The translations under genes and the position numbers were made by a program. The notes under the pieces are model-generated. The model was given only the letters and a program-made list of their open reading frames with translations. It was not told the DNA's origin and did no database searches. From assembly GCA_903813345.2 (NCBI GenBank), contig CAIIXF020000007.1, positions 18,277,564-18,341,563 on the forward strand: 64,000 nucleotides of DNA, read 5' to 3'. The DNA comes from Owenia fusiformis (taxonomy: Eukaryota > Annelida > Polychaeta > Sabellida > Oweniidae). Shown piece by piece: positions 22,901-34,075 of this stretch (the stretch's first letter is position 1; every line of letters begins with the position of its first letter).

Positions 22901-24606
22901 ACATAGTTAATGTGTTTCTAGTAGGAAGCCAGACTTACAAGTGTCTGCTATAGGCATGGTAATCTCAGTTAAGGGTATCAGATATCTTAATGACCAGTAC
23001 TGAAACCAGATACATAACATGTATAACATTTATAAAATAAAATGTAGGGATATAACACTTTATATTTTATGCGTATTTTCAGCCCCAAGGTCTGGCCTAG
23101 CTGTTAAACACTTCATTGATGTTGGAGGTAAGATAGTTCAGTTCGTTGAAAGTTAATCATTATGAAAATAACATGAAAATGCTCATCATGTGGATCTAAC
23201 TTAAGAATATTATATTATTCGTACCAAGCTGTTAATTATAAATGTGGGAATAAGGAATTACCATGTTAGCTCAACGAATGTTGCCATTATGATTGTTGAA
23301 TGTTGGCATTCAGTGTCCGTCACAAATTGTTATTACACATTTGTAGCCATTTGCAATGAGTTACGAGGTGAAACTTTTTGTGATGTTAATTCCTTGTCAC
23401 AGTTTCATTCCACCATTTACTTTCAGCTGGTGTGATAGACCAGGACTACAGAGGAAATGTGGGGGTTGTACTCTTCAACTTTGGGAAAGAGCCATTTCCA
23501 GGTACCCTTTTATTACTTACACACAACTACATGTATAATGTAACGACGGTCTGCACATTTTTGCCCAGAAATGAATGGTATTTATTGCATACACATATAA
23601 AATTACATGTTAAAAAATTAAAGTCATTTTAGGAGAATTTAATAGATATACCAGCACCCTGGTATATATATAAATTATTCAACTTAATAAGAGGACTAAG
23701 TAGTCACAATCTAATTATATTTTTAGTGAAAAAGGGAGAGAGAATAGCTCAGCTTATCCTTGAAAGAATCTACTTGCCAGAATTGTTGGAATGTCAGGTA
23801 TGTAGCTAGTAGAAGATAGGGGTTTCACAATACACTCTCCAATGGTGAATCTTATATTCAACTTTTAGGGGTGTCATGTAAAGTTTGAAAATAGTACTTT
23901 TCATGACTTATTAATTATTAAACCATTTTAGACATTATTTGAAAGATATGACCTTTGAAAAACAGTTGTTTTCTTATAACTTTCAAATATTTGAGTTTTC
24001 TGCCATTTTAGAAACCTAACTTTTAGATCATCCAATACAACAGGTCAGGCCTCCTTGTCACACACCCCTCGGAGAGCCCCTTATTTATGTGTGAAGTCAT
24101 CATGGAAGTAAATTCTTGATGTAGTCGACGGCCACATACTTTTCACACCATTACTCTTATAAATACTCTAAATATATTAATATTTAGCATCTACAAAGTA
24201 TTGCTATTAGCCATGTGCAATTTCAATGATGACATTTATTCGGTTACATCAACATTCAATATCGACACACAACGTTTTTTCGACCACAACCTGGTTCACC
24301 TCTGAGATGAGCCCAGGGAATTCTCTATTTAAAGTTTATCAGTGCCTGGACGCATGCACATTTTTATACTTTATCAGACACTAAGAATTAATTTATTTTT
24401 GAGATTGAAAGAAATCATGTTTTTTTTCTAGATAGGGGTCTCACTTCTTCCTAGCATTTTCATTGTGAACGTCCTTACTATTAGTAATGATTGACAAACT
24501 GGAAAGACAGGAAAGTCTATGCCCTAATAAAGCTTCATTATATTTCCAGGATTTGGATGATACTGACCGTGGTTCCAAAGGATTTGGATCAAGTGGAACG
24601 AACTGA
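13945..24606 (+). CDS. DUT: dUTP diphosphatase (dUTPase), 6 exons
   Basis: Exons: 13945-14141, 18696-18787, 23083-23127, 23427-23501, 23727-23797, 24550-24606. All junctions are GT-AG, the phases agree, and the total is 178 codons plus stop. The enzyme hydrolyses dUTP to dUMP and pyrophosphate, keeping uracil out of DNA and feeding dTMP synthesis; this family works as a homotrimer. All five motifs are present: AAGYDL (59-64), PRSG (98-101), GVIDQDYRG (113-121, with the catalytic Asp and stacking Tyr region), GERIAQL (140-146) and the glycine-rich [10 protein letters not shown] (167-176). The N-terminal 35 residues are variable and contain KEN (5-7) and a basic KKAK. Intron 2 is 4.3 kb and holds a DNA transposon and a LINE insertion; intron 1 is 4.55 kb and repeat-filled. 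The five introns show this is a cellular gene, not a viral one. Confidence 0.97.
14320..14775. repeat. Element with repeated GGGGGTAATTCCGAACAC motif in DUT intron 1
   Basis: GGGGGTAATTCC(G/A)AACAC occurs about five times between 14333 and 14610, and an inverted version (GTGTTTACCCCCCTG) closes the segment near 14755. Multiple subterminal repeats with an inverted end are typical of a MITE. Exact ends are not clear. Confidence 0.55.
14938..15075 (+). repeat. Dispersed repeat with CCGTCC-rich core, copy 1
   Basis: CGAACTGAGTTCGGAGGGATA followed by GAACGCCTCCGTCCATCCGT recurs at 22563-22660 as CGAACGAAGTTCGGAGGGATA followed by GGAACGCCTCCATCCGTCC. An ATCCCATCGAACGAAG-like string also occurs inverted near 9904. 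The repeat family is dispersed and non-coding. Confidence 0.6.
15076..16039. other. DUT intron 1, unassigned part
   Basis: Intronic sequence with no recognised coding exon. It includes AAAATGGCCGC-type strings related to the tandem units that follow, and a poly-A tract near 15830. Confidence 0.4.
16040..18230 (+). repeat. Diverged tandem array, about 175-180-bp unit, about 9 copies, interrupted
   Basis: Units contain CCATTTTGGATTTTCCGTCC, then CTAAAATCTT, GTCTTGTCTA, AAATTTTCAGGGATG and GGCATTCTGGGTAAAT. Three close copies span 16060-16560 and about six more run 17140-18200. Between them (about 16575-17140) is a different segment starting GTCCCCACCACATAGTGTGG, with a CCGT simple repeat at 16623-16670 and diverged related units. 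The same GTGGGGACATTTTGT type of end appears at about 18215. The array sits in DUT intron 1. The 142-codon minus-strand frame at 17129-17557 is a repeat artefact. Confidence 0.85.
18843..19656. mobile_element. 814-bp non-autonomous DNA transposon with CAG/CTG ends and 5-bp duplication, DUT intron 2
   Basis: The left end CAGGGCTCTCACCAG and the right end CGTAGCGAGAGCCCTG form a terminal inverted repeat, with GGGTGTGGTGC / GCGCCACACTC pairing further in. AGGGC lies outside both ends (18838-18842 and 19657-19661). CAG/CTG ends suggest a hAT-like family, but hAT enzymes normally make 8-bp duplications. A 52-bp internal tandem duplication (GAATTATAACCTGCTGGATTGG) lies at about 19068-19172. No transposase frame is present. 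Confidence 0.75.
19976..22300 (+). mobile_element. 5'-truncated L1-like LINE retrotransposon in DUT intron 2
   Basis: The insertion is delimited by a target-site duplication: TTTTCAAGGTCAAAGG (plus up to four A) at 19956-19975 and again at 22301-22316, directly after a 24-A tail at 22277-22300. The remaining 2.3 kb carries most of a reverse transcriptase reading frame and a short 3' UTR. The endonuclease and the start of the reverse transcriptase are missing, so the copy is dead on arrival, as expected for incomplete target-primed reverse transcription. The intact frame and clean duplication indicate a recent event. It is in the same orientation as DUT. Confidence 0.95.
20016..22034 (+). pseudogene. 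LINE reverse transcriptase, N-terminally truncated (672 codons from first ATG)
   Basis: The frame is open from the 5' edge of the insertion (19977) to the TAG at 22032-22034, without stop or frameshift. Reverse transcriptase blocks are in order: [13 protein letters not shown] (about residues 16-28 from the ATG), [14 protein letters not shown] (palm/fingers), the catalytic QYADDTSVF, and [10 protein letters not shown]. These are followed by a thumb/connector region with GGLNMLHL and a C-terminal zinc-knuckle-like CSLC...H...C (around 21690-21750). The sequence pattern fits L1/Tx1-type LINEs. Because endonuclease and reverse transcriptase N-terminus are lost with the 5' truncation, the ATG is fortuitous and no functional product is expected. 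Confidence 0.93.
22563..22660 (+). repeat. Dispersed CCGTCC/ACGTACGT repeat, copy 2
   Basis: Second copy of the CGAA...TTCGGAGGGATA element seen at 14938, followed by CGTCCCTACGTACGTACGT simple sequence. Lies in DUT intron 2, 260 bp after the LINE. Confidence 0.6.
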
Positions 24607-25540
24607 CAGTGTATTGTATGGAGCCTGTTAGGTGCAGCTATCGCAACTGAAGATTGGTTAAAGAACTTTATTTGCGGTATTCTCTCTTCAAATTAAATGG
24701 TTTATCTCATAAGATAGTTGGAAGATTGAAGAAATCTCAAGAATGTTGTAGCATTTGATAAGTGAAAGAAACAATACTCAATGTCATGCTTTAGAAATCC
24801 TCAAAGGCCCCTCGTGAATGAAATGGAGACCTTCATGTCAAGACACTATTTTTGTTGGACTCTGAATTGTAAATTTAGTTGTTAATGCTGTGCATTTAAA
24901 AATCATGTATTAAGGATATTTATTAAGTATTGTTCATATTGCTAAGATATATCTACCCTATTAGACTCTTTTTCCATCACAAATGAAGCTGTGAGGACAA
25001 AAAGGGTTGTATCTGTGGTTCCTATCACACCCTTCCCACTTCACATTAGTAATTTAGAATGCAAGATGTATATGAAAGTTCAACTTGAGACTTGCATTTC
25101 ATGAATTAGCATATCTTCAAAAATATTTCATGGGATTATAGCAAGGTTAGTTGCAAATTCAACTGACATATTGATATCTTTACAACATTGAGATACCTTT
25201 TTGTACAAATTGTTTACTTTGTAGAACGGGAGTGTGAATATAGTTTTTTACATATTTTTTCGTGTTATTCAGGTTTTTGCCTATAACCTGTATACTTCCC
25301 ATAGACTTCCCTTCAATTTATTTTAAAAACTTTTATTGTGTTTGTCTCTTGTAATTTCATCCAGTGTGGTGTATTTCTTCACGAATTATCATGGTATAAA
25401 AAGTTGGTATTGTATATTTGGTTAATCGTTCAGGATGATATGATATCATCCCTCTTGATAAACCATATACAACCCTCTCTAGGTATAACCGCTATGTACA
25501 TGTATACATTTTATAGAAAAATAAAATAATGAGAAGACTT
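24607..25540 (+). other. Probable DUT 3' UTR
   Basis: Non-coding sequence directly after the DUT stop. The first good polyadenylation hexamer in a plausible context is AATAAA at 25520-25525. The 3' end is an inference, since no transcript data are available. Confidence 0.45.
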
Positions 25541-26952
25541 GTTAAATATAAAACATTTTTATTAGAGCATATGTATTTTATATGATATTTTTGCACACTT
25601 TGTTTACTTAATTGGCCTTCATTCCTTCTATACATGTTATGGAAGACAGTGAATCAATGATTTTCCACATCTGGCGCTACTTATTTTGGTGGATATGATG
25701 TTTTGAACATTTGATGGCTACTTAATTTTGCAGGCTTGCAATATTAAAATATTGTATATTCTGTGTTCATTAAACATTTGGAATCACTGACATGGGTCTT
25801 GCGGATCTTGATTAGATTCATCATGTTATAGCTTGCATCTAGCATGACAAACCTGGTTAGTCAGCATAGTGACATGTAAGATAAAAACCCATGGAAAACT
25901 TGTTTCTTGCAATATTGGTTCTTGCCAAGTTGGAAAGTAGCCAATTTTCAATTTGAAATACTGTAGATATAGTCTGGAAGAAATATGGGGTATTTTGAGG
26001 ATCAATCGTTTTCTTCGGATTACAATGTTTTTTAAACTTTTCAGCATGAATATAGGGTTGGGACCTCAAAACCACGGAATGCCGGAGCGGCACCCTTGGG
26101 CAACTCTCTACAGAGCATTTCTCATACCCCCCTAATAAAATCTACAGGGGGTACTATAAGACGCCTTTATATCTCAGACATTAATAATGATATTGACTTG
26201 AAATTTTCAGGAAGTATTCTTGGTATGATGTTTGATCCGTATGACAAAAATTAAGAAAAAATATATATCCGTTGCTATAGCAACAGTAATAGAACACTAT
26301 TTCTTACCTTAAAAATGCATTATTTTGTGTGGTTTCATAATCGTCTTCATATTCTTGATTCTTAAACTATCTGGAGCACATAATATGATTAAAAGTGAAG
26401 ATAAAATAATTCATCATATCATTTGTGTAATATGTCTAACATTTCAGTTGCTATGGCAACATCACTTGATAATCAGGTTCTTACATTTAACTTTCTTTAA
26501 TGAGTATAAAGGTGGTCCAAAGTAACACTTTTGGAACATTATGTACCTTAAAGATGAAACCATGTTTCTTCTGAAGTAAGAAGTCAAATAAAATTCTACA
26601 ACTTTATCTTACTCCCTTACCAAAGCCCCCAAAGTTTGACAATTTGGGGAAAACAGGCAAAAAACATTCAATTCCTAGGTTCAAATTAGTAATGCATTGG
26701 GATTCAACATCAATTAGTATCCAAAAATCATCTACTGACTTTGCTTGATATTACAATATGAAGATTTTAATTATTTGACACTCGAAAGTATTTATAATTT
26801 AAAACACTAGCCCATAAAATGTTAAAATATGGTTGTATTCAATTTTATCATTTAGCAGCATTCATTAGACAAAAGATCGATGCATTTAAACATATTCATT
26901 GTAATTCATTCATTACCATAATCTAGTATATAGGAGACTGCACTTTTTATAT

Positions 26953-27600
26953 TTAAGTTTTATATCTAGTACATGTATCATAATGAAGTCTAATGTTATC
27001 ATACCGTAGAGAGGTTGGCATAGTCTAGACATTGGCATAATGTCTAATTATTACAACCATTAGTTTTTCTCATCTGAGTAATGAGACTATGATGGTTATC
27101 ATGAATGAGTATAGCTCTATATAAAATGTAAGTTTTATATCTAGTATATGTATCATAATGACATTTAATGTTATCATACAGTAGAGAGGTTGGCATAGTT
27201 TAGTGATTGGCATAATGCCTAATTATTACAACCTTTGGTTTTTCTCATCTGAGCAATCAGACTTTGATGGTTATCATGAATGAGTACAATTCTGTATGTA
27301 TATTTTATATAGATATAGTACATGTATCATAATGAAATCTAATGTAATCTTACAATAGAGGTTGGCATAGTCTAGACATTGGCATAATATATAAATATTA
27401 TAAGCATTAATTTTCCTCATCCGAGCAATCAGACTATGGTTGTTATCTTGCACAAGTACAATTCTATATGTAAGTTTAATATTTAGTACATGTATCATAA
27501 TGACATCTAATGAAGTGTAACCATAAAATAGAGATAAACATTGGTATAAAGTCAACACATATAAGCATATCACCTCATTAGTCAGGTGTTGGTGGTCATC
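26953..27600 (+). repeat. Tandem repeat, about 172-bp unit, about 3.7 copies
   Basis: Each unit contains ATGTATCATAATGA, AGAGGTTGGCATAGT, TGGCATAAT and CATCTGAG(T/C)AAT blocks in order, starting near 26953, 27127, 27299 and 27471. Located in the spacer of the 4-kb foldback. Confidence 0.8.
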
Positions 27601-27789
27601 ATGCACAATTGTATCCTGATGTGTTGGGTCAGTCATTTTGGCCGTCAATGTGCAAATCATGGCAAAAGTTTCTGTTATATAAAACACTTACAGGTAGTTC
27701 TCATCATCTGAACAAATCTCATCATGTGACTATAAACGTAGAATCCTTATAAAACCATGAAGCATCAGAGCCAGGTGTTGGAAAGTAGC

Positions 27790-28655
27790 TAGCTAGTGTG
27801 AGTGATTGTGCTCGTGTAAGGTGGCATCTTTGAATGAGTGAGTGTGCTCGTATAAGGTGGCATCTTTTGGTGAGTGAGTGTGCTTGTGTAAGGTGGCATC
27901 TTTGGATGAGTGAGTGTGCTCGTGTGAGGTGGCATCTTTGGGTGAGTGAGTGTGCTTGTGTAAGATGGCATCTTTGGGTGAGTGAGTATGCTTGTGTAAG
28001 GTGGCATCTTTGGATGAGTGAGTGTGCTCGTGTGAGGTGGCATCTTTGGATGAGTGAGTGTGCTCGTGTGAGGTGGCATCTTTGGGTGAGTGAGTGTGCT
28101 TGTGTAAGATGGCATCTTCGGGTGAGTGGGTGTGCTTGTATGATGTGGCATCTTTGGGTGAGTGAGTGTGCTCATGTAAGGTGGCATCTTTGGATGAGTG
28201 AATGTGCTCGTGTGAGGTGGCATCTTTGGATGAGTGAGTGTGCTTGTGTAAGGTGGCATCTTTTGGTGAATGAGTGTGCTCATGTAAGGTGGCATCTTTT
28301 AATGAGTGAGTGTGCTTGTGTAAGGTGGCATCTTTGGGTGAGTGAGTGTGCTTGTATGATGTGGTATCTTTGGGTGAGTGAGTGTGCTCATGTAAGGTGG
28401 CATCTTTGGATGAGTGAATGTGCTCGTGTGAGGTGGCATCTTTGGATGAGTGAGTGTGCTTGTGTAAGGTTGCATCTTTTGATGAGTGAGTGTGCTTGTG
28501 TAAGGTGGCATCTTTGGGTGAGTGAGTGTGCTAGTGTAAGGTGGCATCTTTGGGTGAGTGAGTGTGCTCGTGTGAGGAGGCATCTTTGGGTGAGTGAGTG
28601 TGCTCGTGTAAGGTGGCATCTTTGGGTGAGTGAGTGTGCTTGTGTGGCATCTTTG
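27790..28655 (+). repeat. 36-bp minisatellite, about 24 copies, with 216-bp higher-order repeat
   Basis: The unit is GTGAGTGTGCTCGTGTAAGG followed by TGGCATCTTTGGGTGA with single-base variants. Because 36 is a multiple of three, frames stay open on both strands: 290 codons on plus (SECACVRWHLW-like 12-residue unit) and 168 and 106 codons on minus (MPPYTSTLTHPK unit). A six-unit block (28125-28340) is followed by a close copy (28341-28556), marked by the rare CTTGTATGATGTGG variant. A coding role is unlikely. Confidence 0.92.
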
Positions 28656-30454
28656 GTTTATTGTATGTTGAGTAAGTGTTTTCTGGAGTTAGTGGTTGTA
28701 TGTTGAGTAAGTGTTTTCTGGAGTTAGTGGCAAGTTGACGATCTAACCACGAATGTTGAGAACCAAATGTTGGTGGTAACTGTTCACACGTCACACTTGC
28801 AGCTGTGAGCAATGGCAAACCTGGTCAGACTTAATGCATTTTGCTGCTTGGTTGACCAATGGAAAGCCATCTTTAGTTGTTTTCAATAATAAACATTTTA
28901 GCTAGTTTTCAAAACCCTGGCTCTAAAATGTAAATGATTCTGCTGAATGGGTTGTAAAGGATTCCAATGTCTGGATTGTATGCAAACCTTGCTAGTCTCC
29001 ACTGTATGATTGCATTGGATTTCAGACTTGTACTAAATACAAGATTAACATATAAAATATAGTGTCCTATATACTTAACATTTGAAGATGTTTTAATGCC
29101 TTGGTTTGTATATATTTCTAACTTTAAATGCTGTGAAATGGTAAAATTGACCACACCCTCTTTTCAACATTTTTATGGGATAGGATTCTAAAATGTTTCA
29201 AATAAAATACTTCCCATCATCTAATAATTAAAATCTTCATATTGTTATATCAGACAAAGTCAGTAGATGTTCCTTGAATACCAATAAGTGTTGCATCCCA
29301 ATGCATTTTTAATTTGAACCTAGAAAATGAAGTTTTTTGCCAGTTTTCACCAATCATCACATTTTTGGGGCTGTGGGGAGGGACAACTCAAAGATATACA
29401 TTTTTAACAAATTCAAGTGACTATTTACTTCTAAAAGAGCTTCTTTACCTTGAGAACATACCTTTAGAAAAAGTGTTACTTTGGACCACCTTTATACTCA
29501 TTAAAGAAAGTGAAATGTAAGAACCTGATTATCAAGTGATGTTGCCATAGCAACTGAATTGTTAGACATATTACATAAATGATATGATGAATTATTTTAT
29601 CTTCACCTCTTATCATGCTATGTGCTTCAGATAGTAAGATAGTTTAAGAATCAAGAATATGAAGAAAATGCTGAAAACCCACAAAATAATACATTTCTAA
29701 GGTAACTAATAGTGATCTATTACTGTTGCTATAGCAACGGATTAAGATTTTTTCTTGATTTTCACCATACAGATTAAGCATCATACTTAAACTAATTCCT
29801 GAAAATTTCAAGTCTATATCTTTATTAGTGTCTGATATATAAAGGTGTCTTATAGTACCCCCAGTAGATTTTCTTAGGGGGGTATAAGAAATGGTTTGTA
29901 GAGAGTTGCCCAAGGGTGCCGCTCCGGCATTCCGTGGTTTTGAGGTCCCAACCCTATATTCATGCTGAAAAGTTAAAAAAACATTGTAATCCGAAGAAAA
30001 CGATTAGCTTTGAACTTTCTGCCAGAATAATACACTTAATTTGGCTCCCTCTTTAATTTGACAGATTATTTGGCTGATTCAGAAAATAAAAATAAAAAAA
30101 ATCCATCAAATTTCAGTTTGGAATTTTTGTCCATTGCACTTCAGAAATTAACTTCTGGGGCCTCTTCCTGTCAACATGTCATCAATTCTACATTATTCCA
30201 AAAGAAATACAGAAAATATCTTTGTAAATACCTGTGCTAATGCCATATACATAAACAACAATTAAACTTCAGTCCTGAATCCGCCAAATTAAATAGCCGC
30301 CAATATTTGAAATTGAGTAAATCCATCAAATTAAGTAGTGTCAAAATAAGTGTATCTACAGTAAGGTGGTCATTCAGATATGCTTTATATTTTTATAGTT
30401 ACACTTTGAAAATGTGCTATCTTGTCATGGCCCTCTTGTCATCTTATGTGCTGA

Positions 30455-30790
30455 TAGAATTTTTCAACTTAGTTCAAATTGACCAAATTGTTTTTCAAAA
30501 TCATCAAATGATCTACAAGTTCTCTAAAGTTCAAATCAGACTATAGATTTGACCTTCAATGACATTCTCAAGGTCAAAAAAGATTTGATCTTCAATGACC
30601 TTCTCAAGGTCAAAAAGGAATTTTTTCAACTTGCTTCAAATTGACCAATTTTTCAAAATCATCTACAAGTTCTCGGAGGTTAAAATCTGACTTTAGATTT
30701 GAGATTTCACTGACCTTCTTAGGGTAAAAAATGCCTGATTCAAATTGACCAATTTTTTTTTAAAAATCAGTTCTCAGAAATTCATTAATA
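30455..30790 (+). repeat. Short diverged tandem repeat with TCAAGGTCAAAAA blocks
   Basis: Blocks TTCAAATTGACCAA, CATCTACAAGTTCTC and GACCTTCAATGAC/ATTCTCAAGGTCAAAAA recur two to three times. Units are diverged and irregular. Confidence 0.6.
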
Positions 30791-31301
30791 TTGAACTCAT
30801 AAATTGTGAGCAACTAGGTGGTGATACTTTGTCAAGTTAATGCCTTGTTATATTTATTTCATTTCATTTTTGATACGTTATTTGTTAAAACTCGAATAGC
30901 GATTTTGTTGACATTCTACACTTCATGTATATGTAAATACATGCAAGACATTATGTTTTGGCAATTCATCTATATAATGGTGGCCATTTTGCGAAATGAT
31001 TTCAAACAGTGTTGTCCAACACTCATTAGATGTTTGATGGGCTTTTCTACCCCTTGGCGCTGCAGTTATCTAGTTATATCTTCCCTATCCCCTTTAAGTC
31101 ATAGATCATTAAAATAGAAGTTCATCTTTACATGAAGATAGGGACTGAGAGAATAATATGGAAGGCTTTCAAAATCATGCAGTTTTTCATGATTCTAAGC
31201 ATTTTTCATGTGATTTTGGGCCACTTTATTAATTTGTTAAAGCATTTACCTTTATGTTATTTAACAAAACTGTTGAAATTTGTTTGAACATGTGACAGTT
31301 T

Positions 31302-32599
31302 CAGTGGCGTAGGAACAATGTACGCCAAAACGCCAGTGCGTAGTGTTGAAAAGTGAGAATAAAAAATGTTCTTTAGTCATATTTTCTCATTGTTCATAAA
31401 TTGTAAAAGTAATCTCGAGCACACTAGCCTAAAGAAATTTTTTGTGGATATCATTTAACAGATTGAATTCCCTTACCAACATGCTTTATTTCATGAAAAT
31501 CGAGCCACTATTGAATGTCTTATGAATACAATTTTGCCAAATATTCGTGAATCGCGTTCTCTTCACGAATTTGAGAGGAAAAGATTTTTTTTTCAAAAAC
31601 TACTTGATGAATACCTTTGACATTTTTTCTGCATTTTTCGTAATGCTTATGCAAACTATGGTATCATATAATTATAATGATGAACCTCTTTAAATTTAGA
31701 TGTACATTTTTTTATTCTCCCCTACCCCAATTTTTCACTATCGATTTATATTCCGTTGCTATGCAAAATCATAGACACGAAATTATAGTTAAGTCAACAA
31801 TTATCTATTTTCTTACTAAATCACTAATTGTTATTGGTAGTACTTTTTGAAATATGGATGTTAAAGACAAAAACAACTTGAAAATGCTGATTATTCAATT
31901 ACACGTTCCATTGATTTCAGTTCTAGAAAAGCGATTACCTATTTTTTTCATTTGAAAAATAATAGATTCTTGTTTTATAACATTTTTGGCACCCACTAAG
32001 TCACGTTGACCTCGATTTGACCTTTGTGGTGGGTGTGTTTATTTGTTTCATTGATCACGAATGCGTTTCTTTATATCAATTGATCAAACTAGTTTCTTTA
32101 ATCTGTACGTATTGTATTGCACGGTACACGATGGAATCAGACAATACTATATATCTTAATTCAATTATTCGAAAATGATTAAAAAATCTCTAATTGTTTT
32201 TTGGAAATTGGTCGTCTCAATCGTTCGAGACATTTGCAAAATGAGAATGATTTGTGTCGAGATTTAAAAGATAGGCTTTCCAAGGTGATTTTAAATGATG
32301 AAAATCATTCGAACATTTTAAAGCACATTAAAAAGGTATCAGGGATTTAAAGCTTTCATATAAAATCGAAACGCCAACCTATACGTATGACCAATCGCCC
32401 ATATAAATGCATCGCTTAAGTATTTCCGTTCACATTTAGGTTGTGAAAAACATTGCAAGCTTAAAATCTCTGTTACCATAAAATGACGTTTTACAAGCAT
32501 AATATAGGCGTTTTGATATAGAATATTGACACAATTGTTTCATATTTTTTTGGCGGGATTTTTGGCGTAGTGTTGCATTTACACCTTCCTACGCCCCTG
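31302..32599. mobile_element. 1.3-kb non-autonomous DNA transposon with CAG/CTG ends and 5-bp duplication
   Basis: Left end CAGTGGCGTAGGAA and right end TTCCTACGCCCCTG form a 14-bp inverted repeat with one mismatch. GTACGCCAAAACGCC at the left also pairs with TTTGGCGTAGTG at the right. AGTTT flanks both sides (31297-31301 and 32600-32604). The termini look hAT-like, yet the duplication is 5 bp, as for the element at 18843. No transposase frame survives. Confidence 0.75.
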
Positions 32600-33404
32600 A
32601 GTTTGGTTCACAATCAACATATTGGATTAATATTTCTGCCATGCACATAATAGACATCTATATTCAGTATAAAAGTTACTTTCATACAATGTACTTATTC
32701 ACCTCCATTTAGAAGAGCTGTATTGATCAATCAGGTAGCAGGTAACATAATATTGGCCAATCAGAATCTGTCTTACAACCTGCTTTTGGGATTATCACCA
32801 GGTAACCAACAAAGCCATGAACTTGTAAAATGGGTCAAATCTAATACTATTTATTGGTTTTATGTGTACTCGATTTGTGTTAAAGTTAGATTTGCAACTG
32901 GGACATTTAAGTATCTACTCCAATTCCAACTGCCTAGACTTGGGTAAGTTGATAACATAATAGCATGCCATTTACAGCCTATACTATATATTCTAGTGAA
33001 ATCAGTTTGAATTAATAGTTATGAGGTTATTTTTCAGGAAAATGTGGGAATTTTTGGTTCTAATATGAAGTTGATTTGATTTGGGATTGTAGACTTTTAT
33101 ACATCCTTAGGGCTCAGCAGATGGCATGTGGAATCAAAATCCTACTAAGTTAAATTCTCCAAAATCTAAAAATATATTCATCTCCCATTTATAGCCTAGT
33201 GTGTGTCTTAATTAAGAAAGAAAAATATATCAAGTGTCATTTTTTAATGTAAATTTACCACGAATCCTTCCTTGCTATGCCTTTTCCCAAAAATCCCATA
33301 ACTTCATACTGTAGATAATTGTGTTCCAGGGAAACATTTAGGCCTATGCCTTATGTCTTAATTTTGTGTGTCAATCTGGATGGATGTACATATTTATTAT
33401 TTTG

Positions 33405-33590
33405 AAGAGATAACACATTTCTTCAATTTTCATGTCACAACCAAAGTAGTGACATATTATTATAGTCTCCAACTTTTTTATGGACAGTATTCGATGGTTG
33501 ATGTATGGCTGTCAGTGACTGAGGTCTGTAACAAATGGCAGGTAGTGACATTTTGGATGTTAATGCCTTATCAAATCTTAAAAGGACTAA
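33405..33590 (+). repeat. Dispersed repeat family R1, copy 1
   Basis: Shares in order TATAGTCTCCAACTTTTTT, a GATGGTTG block, GTAACAAATGGCAGGTAGTGA and ATGTTAATGCCTT with copies at 33915-34075, 46845-46990 and, inverted, 53640-53870. Copies are diverged and non-coding. Confidence 0.65.
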
Positions 33591-33914
33591 AAAGGGATAG
33601 AGAGTTTAAAGTCTGGAAGCAATCTTACTTAATAGAAAGAATTGTGATAAATTATCAGCAAACATGGATTTTATTAATTAAGATGCAGAAATGTCCTAAT
33701 TCCTTAAAACCATAAAAATCTTAGGAATATCCTGAAATAAGTCAGAAATAGTCATGGCATCGAATGATGAGAGCTAACGAATATTGCGAAACAAGTTTTG
33801 AAACCTCTATCCTTTTCTTTGATAATATTTAATTTTTGGGATGTTATCATTGGAATAGACATTTGTTGCTCACTTGTAAATCTATTTCAATTCGTTTTAA
33901 ACCAGTCAGGTTTA

Positions 33915-34075
33915 TTTTTATGTCACCATCAGAAGTGTTGACATGTTGTTGTAGTCTCCAATTTTTTGTTGATGGTTTTTGGCAGTCAGTATCTGTAACA
34001 GCATATGGTCGTTGGCATCTGTTACAAATGGAAGGTGGTGATATTTTGCATGTTAATGCCTTGTTCAATTAGTAT
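33915..34075 (+). repeat. Dispersed repeat family R1, copy 2
   Basis: Contains TGTAGTCTCCAATTTTTTG, GTTACAAATGGAAGGTGGTGA and CATGTTAATGCCTTGTT, in the same order as the other R1 copies and 330 bp from copy 1. Confidence 0.65.

Larger units (their letters stand above)
26004..30006. mobile_element. 4-kb foldback element with about 790-bp arms enclosing tandem arrays
   Basis: The left arm (about 26004-26790) returns inverted in the right arm (about 29219-30006). For example, GGACCTCAAAACCACGGAAT and CCGGAGCGGCACCCTTGGG at 26062-26100 reappear as CCCAAGGGTGCCGCTCCGG and ATTCCGTGGTTTTGAGGTCC at 29908-29947. CAATCGTTTTCTTCGGATTA at the left matches TAATCCGAAGAAAACGATTA at the right. The 2.4-kb spacer holds a 172-bp tandem repeat and a 36-bp minisatellite. 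No transposase is seen and no target duplication could be fixed; weak similarity may continue outside both ends. Confidence 0.8.

Noticed and set aside
13945-24606. dUTPase as a virus-derived gene
   Set aside because: It has five spliceosomal introns, the animal-type N-terminus and all motifs in cellular spacing, so a cellular orthologue is the simplest reading.
27790-28655. CRISPR-like array
   Set aside because: Units are contiguous with no unique spacers, and the genome is eukaryotic.
27789-28706. Long frames of 290, 168 and 106 codons
   Set aside because: They are created by a 36-bp minisatellite whose unit length is a multiple of three; no start context, domain or splice signals support a gene.
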